Positions 1 to 7,924 of a stretch of 64,000 bases of DNA are shown here, piece by piece. The position numbers and the translations under genes are program-made. The notes under the pieces are model-generated. The model was not told where the DNA came from. It made no database searches and worked only from the letters and a program-made list of their open reading frames with translations. The stretch comes from Streptomyces luomodiensis (GTDB lineage Bacteria > Actinomycetota > Actinomycetes > Streptomycetales > Streptomycetaceae): positions 6,696,001 to 6,760,000 of the forward strand of contig NZ_CP117522.1 of the NCBI RefSeq assembly GCF_031679605.1, written 5' to 3'. Numbering within the stretch: the first letter of the stretch is position 1; every line of letters begins with the position of its first letter.

Positions 1-1566
1 CGCGAAGCGCTCCAGGCCGTCCGTGGTGAAGGGCTCCAGGGTGTAGTGGACCATGCCCGCGCGGATCAGCTTGTGGCGGTTGGCCGGAGTCGGCGGCCGG
101 CTGGTGAGGATCAGCCGGAACGGCAGGTCCCGCGGCGGACCCAGGATGCCGTCGAGCCAGTCCACGAGCCGGTCCCGGGCCCCGATCTCGTTGACCTCGT
201 CGAGCGCGTCGACGAGGATCACCCACTGCCCGCCCGGGACCGGCCGGTCCGGCAGCCGGTCCAGCCCGGCGGGGAGCCTGCCCTCCTCGACCGAGGCGGC
301 GATCGCCTCCTGCCAGGGCTTGTGGCTGAGCGCGTGCGGGGCCAGGCGCTTGGCCGTGACCCGGATCGGCACCGCGTCCCCCGGCAGGTCCCGGGGCAAC
401 TGGCTGATGAGCGACGACTTGCCCATACCGGGGCCGCCGGTGATCAGCAGATGGTCCGGCGCCTCCAGGACGGACTTCAGGGTCTGGGACACCCGGCGGT
501 CCTGCTTGCCCTCCAGGGCGGGGGCGCCGGCCTCGGCCCGCCGCTCCTCGCGCTCCCGCGACCGGGACCACTCGCCGGGCCGGGACGGCTCCGGTTCGCC
601 GTCGCCGTAAGTCTCGGCGTCCGGGCCCTGGGCCGCCATCTGCTGGCGTACGTACACCTCGGTGAAGCGGGGGCGGCGCAGCCCCTCCAGGAGGTCCTCG
701 TACGGGAAGCTGTCCGCCTCCTTCTTCTGGGCCTCGATCAGGCGGTCCAGGTGGTAGCGGGTCAGTGGTACGGCGGGCGCGGGGGCGTCGACGGTCGGGG
801 GGCAGGCCGGTGGCAGCTCCGGCACCCAGGCCCGGTTCCGTACGAGGGCGACGCGATCGGCCTGGTCGGTGGCGAGTTTGTGCGGTCGGGTGAGGCCCTT
901 GTGGGCGGCGGCCCGCCGGATCCCCTGGTAGAGGTCCTCGACGGTGAGCAGCTCCGGCCCGCCCGGCACACCGTCCTCGACGAGGGACAGCAGCTCGCCG
1001 GTGAACTCGGTCAGCTCCGCGCCCTTGCGGGCCCATGACCAGTCGCCGGCCCCGGAGGAGGCCAGGACGTACGCGCCCTCGATCTCCGCTTCGTCCCGGA
1101 GGTCGGACGGGCCCATGGCCACCGCCGCCTGTCCGCTGAAGCAGCAGTCGAGCACGACCACCTTGCGCCGGGCCCGCCGTGGCCGCTGGACCTTCTCCCG
1201 TACGTCCTTGTAGCGCAGCGCCCAGTGGAGCCGGGCCTCCTGATCGGCGGCCGGAAGCGCCAGACAGAGCCGGTCCGACGGGTCCGTCGCCTGTTTGTCG
1301 ATCAGTCCGTGACCGGAGTAGTAGACGAACAGCGTGTCCTTCGCCTCGTCGGCCGCCTGCGCGAGCGCGTCCACCACCTCCGGACCGTAGTGCGGCTGGC
1401 TGATCACCCGGCAGTGCTCCTTGGGCAGCCCCCACAGCTCCGGGTCGGTGAGCGCGTCGTGCAGCCGTCGGACGTTGTTCTCGACGGCGGGCAGGTCGTC
1501 GAGGTGGTCGAACGCGTGGACGCCGATCAGCACCGCCCGCGAGGTGGCCGGGTCTGGCAGGTGCAC
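1..1566 (-). CDS. Caspase-NACHT protein (3' end outside window)
   Basis: This is a peptidase C14 (caspase-like) domain fused to a NACHT-type STAND NTPase. The visible part is 522 residues and runs off the window edge. In the caspase domain (about residues 5-230) I read the catalytic His in YYSGHG (H86) and the catalytic Cys in DCCFSG (C142). The NTPase follows a charged linker: Walker A GGPGMGKSS (K383), Walker B ILVDALDEV (D453-E457), then the LTSRPP sensor-like motif. The GTG start at 1566 lies 4 nt past the stop of the upstream small gene, so the two are probably translationally coupled. By family knowledge the NTPase would oligomerise on a trigger and activate the protease for host death; the trigger and substrate are unknown. 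C-terminal repeats that would act as sensor lie outside the window. Confidence 0.85.
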   Translation of the reverse strand, partial: MHLPDPATSRAVLIGVHAFDHLDDLPAVENNVRRLHDALTDPELWGLPKEHCRVISQPHYGPEVVDALAQAADEAKDTLFVYYSGHGLIDKQATDPSDRLCLALPAADQEARLHWALRYKDVREKVQRPRRARRKVVVLDCCFSGQAAVAMGPSDLRDEAEIEGAYVLASSGAGDWSWARKGAELTEFTGELLSLVEDGVPGGPELLTVEDLYQGIRRAAAHKGLTRPHKLATDQADRVALVRNRAWVPELPPACPPTVDAPAPAVPLTRYHLDRLIEAQKKEADSFPYEDLLEGLRRPRFTEVYVRQQMAAQGPDAETYGDGEPEPSRPGEWSRSREREERRAEAGAPALEGKQDRRVSQTLKSVLEAPDHLLITGGPGMGKSSLISQLPRDLPGDAVPIRVTAKRLAPHALSHKPWQEAIAASVEEGRLPAGLDRLPDRPVPGGQWVILVDALDEVNEIGARDRLVDWLDGILGPPRDLPFRLILTSRPPTPANRHKLIRAGMVHYTLEPFTTDGLERFA

Positions 1567-1570
1567 GCCC

Positions 1571-1939
1571 TCAGTCCTCCGGCCCGGCCTCGGGCCCGTT
1601 CAGGGCCTCCAGCAGCCGGCGCACCGCCTCCGGGTCGTCGGTGTGCACGGTGACGGCCGTCCCGTTCGCCTGGGCGTTCAGCGGGGGTGCGGACGGGTGG
1701 GTCCTGCGCCAAGTGGCCAGGGCCAGCGCGAGGTTGGCCAGCGCGGTGGCGTGCGTGAGCACGATGTTCACCACGTCCCAGGCGCCGCCCATGGCGCCTT
1801 CCTCCGGTGGCGCCTCCGACAGCGAGACCTCGGTCGTCCGCTCCAGTGCGTCGTGCTTGTAGAGCCACTGGTACAGCGACAACAGCGCCTCGCGCTCGTC
1901 GTGCTCGTCCTGCTCCTGGATACGGATGCGGAACTCCAC
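1571..1939 (-). CDS. EACC1-like small partner of the caspase
   Basis: This 122-residue protein has an N-terminal alpha/beta part (VEFRIRIQEQDEHDE onward), a Gly-Ala turn, a long hydrophobic helix (about residues 55-76, WDVVNIVLTHA onward) and a C-terminal part ending in a DDPEAVRRLLEAL helix. The layout matches my memory of the 'effector-associated constant component' (EACC1) proteins found beside caspase and other effectors in bacterial conflict systems; I could not test this by search. The GTG start at 1939 is chosen because AAGGGG lies 5 nt upstream; a TTG at 1987 would add 16 residues. It ends 4 nt before the caspase start, so the pair forms one operon. The hydrophobic helix may anchor the complex at the membrane (inference). 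Confidence 0.7.
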   Translation of the reverse strand: MEFRIRIQEQDEHDEREALLSLYQWLYKHDALERTTEVSLSEAPPEEGAMGGAWDVVNIVLTHATALANLALALATWRRTHPSAPPLNAQANGTAVTVHTDDPEAVRRLLEALNGPEAGPED

Positions 1940-2007
1940 CTGCGCCCCTTCCCCGTTCACCTCACCTGCCACCACAGGCCGTGGCAACGGATTTTCTCAC
2001 GAACCCG

Positions 2008-2910
2008 TCACCCCTTGACGGCGCCGCCCAGCGCGAAGCCGCCGCCCAGGCGGCGGGAGATCAGCACGTAGAGCAGGATCACGGGCGTCGAGTAGAGGAT
2101 CGAGAAGGCGGCCAGCTGGCCGTAGACCACCTGGCCGTAGTTGCCGAAGAAGGTGAAGATCGAGACGGACGCCGGGAGTTGTTCGGGGGAGAGCAGCAGC
2201 ATGAAGGGGACGAAGAAGTTGCCCCACATCATGATGAAGCTGTAGATCATCACCACCGTGATGCCGGGGCCCATCAGCGGCAGGATCACCCGCGTCAGGC
2301 TCTGGAACCAGGAGGCGCCATCGGTCCACGCGGCCTCCTCCAGGATCACCGGCACGCCGTCCATGAAGTTCTTCATCAGCCAGATGGCGAAGGGGAGTTG
2401 GGAGGCGGCGAGGAAGAGCGCGGTGCCGGACATGGTGTCGATGAGGTTCACCTGGACGAAGAGCCCGTAGACCGGAACCATGATCGCGGTGATCGGCAGG
2501 CAGGTGGTGAACAGCACCGTCAGCAGATACGGGCGCACCACCCGGGAGCGGAAGCGGGAGAGGGGATAGGCGGCGAGCGCCGCGCAGGCGACGGTCAGCA
2601 AGGTGGCACCGCCGCACAGGAGCAGGCTGTTGAGCATGGGCGTGAAGGTGATCTCGTCCGTCCACACCGCCGAGAAGTTGTCCAGCGTGGGGGAGCCCGG
2701 TGCCGAGACCCGCAGGGTGGCGTCACGGTCGACGGAGGCCAGGACCAGCCAGGCGAGCGGCAGCAGGAACGCGGCCGCGACCACCAGCAGCGCGGCGTCG
2801 GCGGTCAGCCGGCGGCGCAGTCGCGGGGACCACCAGCGGGAACGGGAGGCGTGCGGCGGGTGGTACGGACGGGGCTGGGGGCGGGCGGTGGGGGCGGAGA
2901 GTGCGGACAA
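2008..2910 (-). CDS. Sugar ABC transporter permease, MalG type
   Basis: A 300-residue inner-membrane permease with a cytoplasmic N-terminus of about 35 residues, six predicted membrane segments and the conserved EAA loop (EEAAWTDGAS, then a Leu-Pro segment) that docks the ATPase. Length and layout fit the MalG/CUT1 family. The TTG start at 2910 is supported by GAGGAGGT 7 nt upstream. Its usual partners, a MalF-type permease and a lipoprotein binding protein, are on the same strand at 9.2-11.5 kb, not adjacent. No ATPase gene is present; Streptomyces CUT1 systems usually share MsiK encoded elsewhere. The sugar cannot be named from sequence. Confidence 0.85.
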   Translation of the reverse strand: MSALSAPTARPQPRPYHPPHASRSRWWSPRLRRRLTADAALLVVAAAFLLPLAWLVLASVDRDATLRVSAPGSPTLDNFSAVWTDEITFTPMLNSLLLCGGATLLTVACAALAAYPLSRFRSRVVRPYLLTVLFTTCLPITAIMVPVYGLFVQVNLIDTMSGTALFLAASQLPFAIWLMKNFMDGVPVILEEAAWTDGASWFQSLTRVILPLMGPGITVVMIYSFIMMWGNFFVPFMLLLSPEQLPASVSIFTFFGNYGQVVYGQLAAFSILYSTPVILLYVLISRRLGGGFALGGAVKG

Positions 2911-3121
2911 CCTCGGACCTCCTCGCGCGCTTGCGAGCGCAGTCGATCAGCGTGCCGTCCATGAAACCGTTTGCCACGCGCCCGGGGGAAGACGTGTGCG
3001 CGACCGGCCGACCTCGGGCAGCGGCGCCCCCGCGAGCCGTCCACCACCGCACGGCCGGATGTCACGGCCGGTCTCCTCCCGCTTGGGGTCGCGGACCAGG
3101 GCGAGGGGGCGCCGTCGACCG

Positions 3122-4591
3122 TCAATCAGCGGACGAGCCCCGGCGTGCCAGGTCCCCGGCGTCGAAGGAGAGCACATCCCGTCCCGCGGCGTCGATGAAC
3201 CACCAGTCCTTGCCGCTGTCCGGCTGGTAGGAGGTGGCCAGGAGGAGTTCGTCCCGGCCGTCGCCGTCGATATCGGCCGCGCCCACCGGCCGGCCCGCCC
3301 AGTGCTGCGGTTCCGCCGGATCGGGGTCGGGTACGTGGCGGGAGCGGCGCAGGTGACGCCATGGCTGGGAGCCGAGGCCGGGGGAGGAGCCGCCGCGCAG
3401 GATGTCGACGCTGCCCTCCTCTCCCCAGCGGTCGCCCGCGAGTTGCACGGCGAGTTCGTCGCACCCGTCGCCGTTCAGGTCCCCGGCGACCAGGCCGATG
3501 CCGAAGCCGCCCTTGCGGGTGCCGCCCTCGATGACGACGGGAGCCTCGGGCGCCTTGCCGTAACGGATGGTCACCTTGCCCTTGCGGTCGGCCGGTTCCT
3601 CCTCCTCGTCCATGGATATGCCGCTGTCGCCGAGGGCGATGTCGGCCCGGTCGTCGCCGTCGAAGTCGCCGACGGCGATGGACTCGCCCTTCGGCAACCG
3701 CTCGGGCTCCTCGGCCAGCCCGGTCGCCGTGCCGGCGCCGCCGGCGAGGAGAAGGGGGGCGTCCGCCTCTCCGGGCCGGTACACGATCAGGTCGGTGGCC
3801 CGGTCGCCGGTGATCTCCGCCGGGATCAGCTGGAGGTTGGTCACGGCATCGGCTCCCCGCGGGTCCGGGTCGGCGCGCTCGCTGGTCCGCGCGGGCTCTC
3901 CGGCGCGCGTGAAGGGGCCGTGCAGCACCACCAGCCGCCGCTTGTGCAGACCGGTGCGATAGGTGGCCAGATCGGTGTGGCCGTCGCCGTCGAAGTCCCC
4001 GGCCACCGGCGGGTCCTCGTAGACGTCGTTGCCCTTGCTGATGGCCACCGGGTGGCCCTCGCCGATCCGGGGCAGCCGGACGCGAGCGGGCCGGTGGTCG
4101 GGGTCCGGGCCGTGGGGGCCGCCCCACTGCACATGGGCGCTGCCGCCCGCGACGAGGTCGAGGTGGCCGTCGCCGTCCAGGTCGGCGACGGTCGGGCCGG
4201 ACAGGCGGCCGGTCATGCCGTCGTGTTCGGGCAGCTGGAAGTCCTTGGGGGTGAACACCGTCCGGTGTTCGGGTCGCGGGCCGTGTGCCGAGCCGCGCAC
4301 CAGGGCGATCCGGCCGGTCTGGTAGACGTCCCCGTTGCCGGCCGGTACCTCGAGTGCGAGATCGGGGTGGCCGTCGCCGTCGACGTCGAAAGCGGGTGTG
4401 TCCATCCGCTCAGCGGGTCCGGACGGGCCGGCCGACGCCGACGCCCGGCAGGCGCTGTCCGGGATCGGCGGTCGCAGCTCCTGGTTCCGTGCGCCCGTGA
4501 CGGTGCCCAGCACCACTACGGCGGCGAGGAGGCCGAGACCCCCTCGCCGACGGAACCCTGTACGACCATCCGCTGCCGACTCGTGCTTCAT
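3122..4591 (-). CDS. Secreted FG-GAP beta-propeller protein
   Basis: A protein of about 489 residues with a signal sequence (RRR near residue 15, then a hydrophobic run ending VTGA) followed by about seven FG-GAP/VCBS-type repeats. Each repeat carries a calcium-loop-like motif such as VDGDGHPDLAL, ADLDGDGHLDLV, GDFDGDGHTDLA, GDFDGDDRADIA, GDLNGDGCDELA or ADIDGDGRDELL. Seven repeats would close one integrin-alpha-like propeller outside the cell. I chose the ATG at 4591 because it places the signal peptide correctly; a GTG at 4615 would add 8 residues and neither start has a well-placed ribosome site. Function is unknown; the family mediates binding, not catalysis. Confidence 0.75.
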   Translation of the reverse strand: MKHESAADGRTGFRRRGGLGLLAAVVVLGTVTGARNQELRPPIPDSACRASASAGPSGPAERMDTPAFDVDGDGHPDLALEVPAGNGDVYQTGRIALVRGSAHGPRPEHRTVFTPKDFQLPEHDGMTGRLSGPTVADLDGDGHLDLVAGGSAHVQWGGPHGPDPDHRPARVRLPRIGEGHPVAISKGNDVYEDPPVAGDFDGDGHTDLATYRTGLHKRRLVVLHGPFTRAGEPARTSERADPDPRGADAVTNLQLIPAEITGDRATDLIVYRPGEADAPLLLAGGAGTATGLAEEPERLPKGESIAVGDFDGDDRADIALGDSGISMDEEEEPADRKGKVTIRYGKAPEAPVVIEGGTRKGGFGIGLVAGDLNGDGCDELAVQLAGDRWGEEGSVDILRGGSSPGLGSQPWRHLRRSRHVPDPDPAEPQHWAGRPVGAADIDGDGRDELLLATSYQPDSGKDWWFIDAAGRDVLSFDAGDLARRGSSAD

Positions 4592-4699
4592 AGGGCCACT
4601 ACAACGGATGTTCACCTCCGGTTCCAGGGGCCGAGATCACTCCGTTACGCCCGAGCGGACGAGAGGATTCCGCACCCGGCCGCCCTCACCGCACGCCGA

Positions 4700-5473
4700 T
4701 CAGAACATGCGGGGCTGGCCCGAGGAGGCGCGGAGCCCGCCGTCGACCGGGATGTGGACGCCGTTGACGAACCGGGCATCAGCGCTGGCCAGGAAGGCGA
4801 TGACGGCGGCGACTTCCTCGGGCTCGGCCGGACGCTGCATGGGGATGCGCTGGCGGAACCCGGCCATGGCGGTTTCGTTGCCCACGAGGGGCGCGGCCAT
4901 CTCCGTGGCGGTGAGGCTCGGGTGCACCGCGTTGACGCGCACCCCCTCGGCGGCGTGGTCCAGCGCCATGGCGTTGGTCAGATTGGCTATCGCGCCCTTC
5001 GCCGCGTTGTAGGCGGCCAGGCCCCAGTCCCCGCCGAGCGCGGAGACCGAGCCGACGTTCACGATGTTGCCGCCGACGGCCCGGAGATGCGGCAGCGCGG
5101 CCCGCGAGGCGTAGAAGGTGCCGTCGGCGACGATGTCCATGACCCGCCGCCAGCCGGCCGTGTCGATGTCCCCGACGGTGCCGACGGTGGCTACGGCCGC
5201 GTTGTTGACCAGCACGTCCAGACGCCCGTACTCGGCCGCCACGCCATCGATGACGGCGGTGACAGCCGCCTCGTCGGAGACGTCCGCGACGCGTGCGACG
5301 ACCGTCGAACCGGCGGGCGCGGTGGCGGCCGTCTTCCGCAGCTTCTCCTCGGTCCGCCCGACCGCGATCACGGTGGCGCCCTCACCCGCGAAACGGTACG
5401 CCGTGGCCGCACCGATACCGGACCCGGCGCCGGTGATGAGAACGACCTTGCCGGCGAAACGGTCCTTGCTCAC
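4700..5473 (-). CDS. SDR-family NAD(P)-dependent oxidoreductase
   Basis: A classical short-chain dehydrogenase/reductase of 257 residues. The cofactor motif TGAGSGIG is at residues 14-21, NNA near 90-92, and the catalytic Ser142, Tyr155 and Lys159 are in the standard spacing (YNAAK). The C-terminal FVNGVHIPVDGG is typical of glucose-1-dehydrogenase-like or FabG-like members, but the substrate is not predictable. The GTG start has GAGGAGA 6 nt upstream. It begins 18 nt after the stop of the next SDR gene, so both are probably co-transcribed from the promoter at 6.4 kb. Confidence 0.85.
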   Translation of the reverse strand: MSKDRFAGKVVLITGAGSGIGAATAYRFAGEGATVIAVGRTEEKLRKTAATAPAGSTVVARVADVSDEAAVTAVIDGVAAEYGRLDVLVNNAAVATVGTVGDIDTAGWRRVMDIVADGTFYASRAALPHLRAVGGNIVNVGSVSALGGDWGLAAYNAAKGAIANLTNAMALDHAAEGVRVNAVHPSLTATEMAAPLVGNETAMAGFRQRIPMQRPAEPEEVAAVIAFLASADARFVNGVHIPVDGGLRASSGQPRMF

Positions 5474-5491
5474 GCTTGTTCTCCTCAGTGG

Positions 5492-6409
5492 TCATGCTTT
5501 TCGGTCAGTCACCCCGGGAACGTCCCTGTGGGGGACCGGTGTTGACGGTACGCCCTTCGGGTGGTGGCGGCGCAGGTTGGTGGCGAGGAGGCGGTCGAGC
5601 GTGCGGTCGGGCAGAAACCGGCCCAGGCGCATGATCAGAGCGGCATCCCGGCCGGCGGTGTAGCGGGTGCGCGGTTTGCGGGTCGTCACGGCCTTGGCGA
5701 TGACCCGGGCGGCGGCGTCGGCGGTCAGGCCCGACGCGGTACCCGAGGCCATCAACGCGTTGTTCGCCGCCACCAGGCTGCCGTAGCGCGCCTGCTGGTC
5801 CGGCGTCATCCGGGCGGCCAGGTCATTCGCCGTCGCGACCCCGCGGGCGGCTATCTCCGTGCGGACACCGCCGGGCTCGACGACGACCACCTGTACGCCC
5901 AGCGGCGCGACCTCCCGGCGGAGCGAGTCGCTGACCGCCTCCAGGGCGAACTTCGAGCCGGCGTACGCGCCGTATGTGGCCATGGCGAACTTGCCGCCGA
6001 CCGAGCTGATGTTGACCACGCGGCCCTTGCTGCGCAGCAGCGCGGGCAGGAGCGCCTGGGTGACGGCGATGTGGCCGAACAGGTTGACCTCGAACACCCG
6101 CCGCCACTCCGCCATCTGCAGGGCTTCGACCGGGCCGTTCACCTGGATGCCGGCGTTGTTGACGAGCGCGTGCGGCGCGCGCGGGTCGTCGGCGACCCGC
6201 GCGGCGAGCGCCTCCACCTGCTCGGACCGGGTGATGTCGAGGATGACCGGCTCGATACCGGTCGACCGGATGGCGTCGGCGTCACGGTCGCGTCGCACGC
6301 CGGCCAGGACGTGGAATCCCCGGCGAGCCAGTTCGCGGGCGGCTGCCGCGCCCATGCCCGTGGAGGCTCCGGTGATGACGACCAGCTTCTGTTCGGATGA
6401 CGTTGTCAC
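5492..6409 (-). CDS. SDR-family oxidoreductase next to TetR
   Basis: A 305-residue short-chain dehydrogenase with TGASTGMG at residues 13-20, NNAG in the middle and a YAGSK active-site motif, followed by the longer C-terminal region (PGGVRTEIAARG) of the retinol-dehydrogenase/YusZ-like group. The open frame continues upstream across the TetR gene, but the GTG at 6409 is the credible start: a promoter-like TTGACA (6444-6439), 16-nt spacer, TAGCGT (6422-6417) places transcription start at or next to this codon, implying a leaderless message. It is divergent from the TetR gene with a shared operator and is the likely target of that repressor. Confidence 0.8.
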   Translation of the reverse strand: MTTSSEQKLVVITGASTGMGAAAARELARRGFHVLAGVRRDRDADAIRSTGIEPVILDITRSEQVEALAARVADDPRAPHALVNNAGIQVNGPVEALQMAEWRRVFEVNLFGHIAVTQALLPALLRSKGRVVNISSVGGKFAMATYGAYAGSKFALEAVSDSLRREVAPLGVQVVVVEPGGVRTEIAARGVATANDLAARMTPDQQARYGSLVAANNALMASGTASGLTADAAARVIAKAVTTRKPRTRYTAGRDAALIMRLGRFLPDRTLDRLLATNLRRHHPKGVPSTPVPHRDVPGVTDRKA

Positions 6410-6426
6410 CTTGGCTACGCTACCAG

Positions 6427-6449
6427 TACAGATGACACTGTCAACTGTA
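6427..6449. promoter_or_regulatory. 23-bp near-palindromic operator between SDR and TetR genes
   Basis: The 39-nt gap between the divergent SDR (start 6409) and TetR (start 6449) genes holds a palindrome centred on 6438. Its inner 11 bases, TGACACTGTCA, are perfect; the full arms TACAG and CTGTA match with one symmetric mismatch pair. It covers the TTGACA -35 of the SDR promoter and abuts the TetR ATG, the usual position for a TetR autoregulatory site. Confidence 0.65.
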
Positions 6450-7138
6450 TGATGGAGGCCATGGTCACTCGTGCGGAATCCGCCGCCCTCACCCGCCGCG
6501 CTCTGCTCGACGCGGCCGCCGGCCTCCTCGACCTCGGCGGCCCCGAAGCGGTCACCCTGCGCGAGGTGGGCGCGCGGGCAGGCGTGAGCCGGGGAGCGCC
6601 GTACCGGCACTTCACGGGCAAGGACAGTCTGCTGACCGCCGTCGTGACCGAGAGCTGGGAACGGATCGCCGACCAGGTCCACGCCCTGCGGACCGACCCG
6701 GCCCGGTCGGCCTCCGACAAGCTGCGCGGCGCTCTGCGCACCCTCATCGGCGTCGGCCGGGACCAGCCGCACCTGTACCAGATGTTGTTCAGGCGCCCCG
6801 GACACCGTCCCGAGGAACTCGGTGAAGGACTCGATCACGTCCGGCGTCAGCTGTGCGCACCGGCGGGCGACCCGGCCGCGGACCGCGTCCGCGCGGCCGG
6901 ACGCTTCCAGGACGAGTTCCTGGCCATCGTCGCCGACCTCGTCGGGGAGCGGAACGCACGGCACTACGGCGCCCTGCTGCTGGCCGGCGCCCACGGCGTC
7001 GCGGACATGGAGCTCACCGGCCACCTCGAAACGGACGCATTGCGCACCACCGCCGAGGAACTCGTCGACACCCTGGTCCGCATGGTCACCGACGTCGGCG
7101 AACGACATGGCGACGTCGGCCGTGCGGGGAGCGGGTGA
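6449..7138 (+). CDS. TetR/AcrR family transcriptional regulator
   Basis: A 229-residue repressor. The N-terminal helix-turn-helix (about residues 15-60) reads LREVGARAGVSRGAPYRHF, the classic TetR recognition helix. The C-terminal ligand domain (residues 80-225) resembles the TetR_C_13/WHG-type group. The ATG at 6449 would give a leaderless message; an ATG at 6461 is an alternative with GGAGG only 2 nt ahead. It is divergent from the SDR operon and shares its operator, so it most likely represses both. It ends in a strong hairpin terminator. Confidence 0.85.
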   Translation: MMEAMVTRAESAALTRRALLDAAAGLLDLGGPEAVTLREVGARAGVSRGAPYRHFTGKDSLLTAVVTESWERIADQVHALRTDPARSASDKLRGALRTLIGVGRDQPHLYQMLFRRPGHRPEELGEGLDHVRRQLCAPAGDPAADRVRAAGRFQDEFLAIVADLVGERNARHYGALLLAGAHGVADMELTGHLETDALRTTAEELVDTLVRMVTDVGERHGDVGRAGSG

Positions 7139-7167
7139 AGGCGGCTGCCCCGAGGGCAGCCGCCTTT
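7138..7167. terminator. Bidirectional terminator between TetR and aquaporin genes
   Basis: A perfect 13-bp inverted repeat (7138-7150 with 7154-7166) has a 3-nt loop. The outer A-A and T-T pairs give a short T run on either strand. It starts at the TetR stop codon and lies 20 nt from the stop of the convergent aquaporin gene. Confidence 0.75.
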
Positions 7168-7186
7168 GACCGCTACCGGACAGTGC

Positions 7187-7924
7187 CTAGACGGCCGACA
7201 ACGCCTCGGCGGCGAGCCCCGCGATGACCGCCCCGGCGATCGGCCCGGCCACCGGGATCCAGGAGTAGCTCCAGTCCGCCGAGCCCCTGACGGGCAGCAG
7301 GGCGTAGGCGACGCGTGGGCCGAGGTCGCGCGCCGGGTTCATCGCGTACCCCGTCGGGCCGCCCAGGGAGGTGCCGAGACCGATGACGACGAACATCACG
7401 GCCGCGTATCCCAGCGCGGAGTTGCCGAAGTCCGGTATTCCCTCCGGTCCGGGCCGCGCCGAGGGGGTGAGGATGATCCACAGCACCAGCACGAACGTCG
7501 CGACGGTCTCGGTGACGAGGTTCCACGGTGTGTTGCGCACGGTGGGTCCGGTGCAGAAGACGCTGCGTGTGGTGTCGGGGTCGTCGTGGGTGTCGAACTG
7601 AAGCTTGTAGGCGGCCCAGCAGACGAACGCGCCGATCGTGGCCCCGACCAGCTGCCCGGCCAGGTACCAGGGAACCTGGCTCCACGGAACCTGACCGTTG
7701 ACCGCCAGGCCGATGGTGACCGCGGGGTTGATGTGCGCACCGGAGGGGGCCGCGATGCTGGCGCCGACGAACACCGCGACGCCCCAGCCGAAGGTGACCA
7801 GCAGCCAGCCGCCGTCGTACCCGAGCGAGCGGCGCAGGGTCACGTTCGCCCCCACTCCGCACCCCAGCAGGGTGAGCATGGCGGTACCCGACAACTCCCA
7901 GACGAAGATGTGGGCGGCGCTCAT
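7187..7924 (-). CDS. MIP-family glycerol facilitator/aquaporin
   Basis: A 245-residue membrane channel with six hydrophobic segments and two half-helices carrying the signature motifs: HINPAVTIGLAV in the first half and an MNPARDLGPR motif in the second. The Asp after the second NPAR is typical of glycerol-conducting members. The ATG overlaps the stop of the upstream glycerol dehydrogenase gene (ATGA), so the two are coupled. Together they would let glycerol in and oxidise it; glycerol as the substrate is inferred from this pairing. Confidence 0.85.
   Translation of the reverse strand: MSAAHIFVWELSGTAMLTLLGCGVGANVTLRRSLGYDGGWLLVTFGWGVAVFVGASIAAPSGAHINPAVTIGLAVNGQVPWSQVPWYLAGQLVGATIGAFVCWAAYKLQFDTHDDPDTTRSVFCTGPTVRNTPWNLVTETVATFVLVLWIILTPSARPGPEGIPDFGNSALGYAAVMFVVIGLGTSLGGPTGYAMNPARDLGPRVAYALLPVRGSADWSYSWIPVAGPIAGAVIAGLAAEALSAV

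Noticed and set aside
46..1038. Plus-strand 330-codon frame at the left end
   Set aside because: It is antisense to the caspase-NACHT gene, Arg/Gly-rich with no family features; the minus-strand frame has full motifs.
5492..7108. One 538-codon SDR protein starting inside the TetR gene
   Set aside because: The first 230 residues are the antisense of TetR; promoter, operator and family length put the start at 6409.
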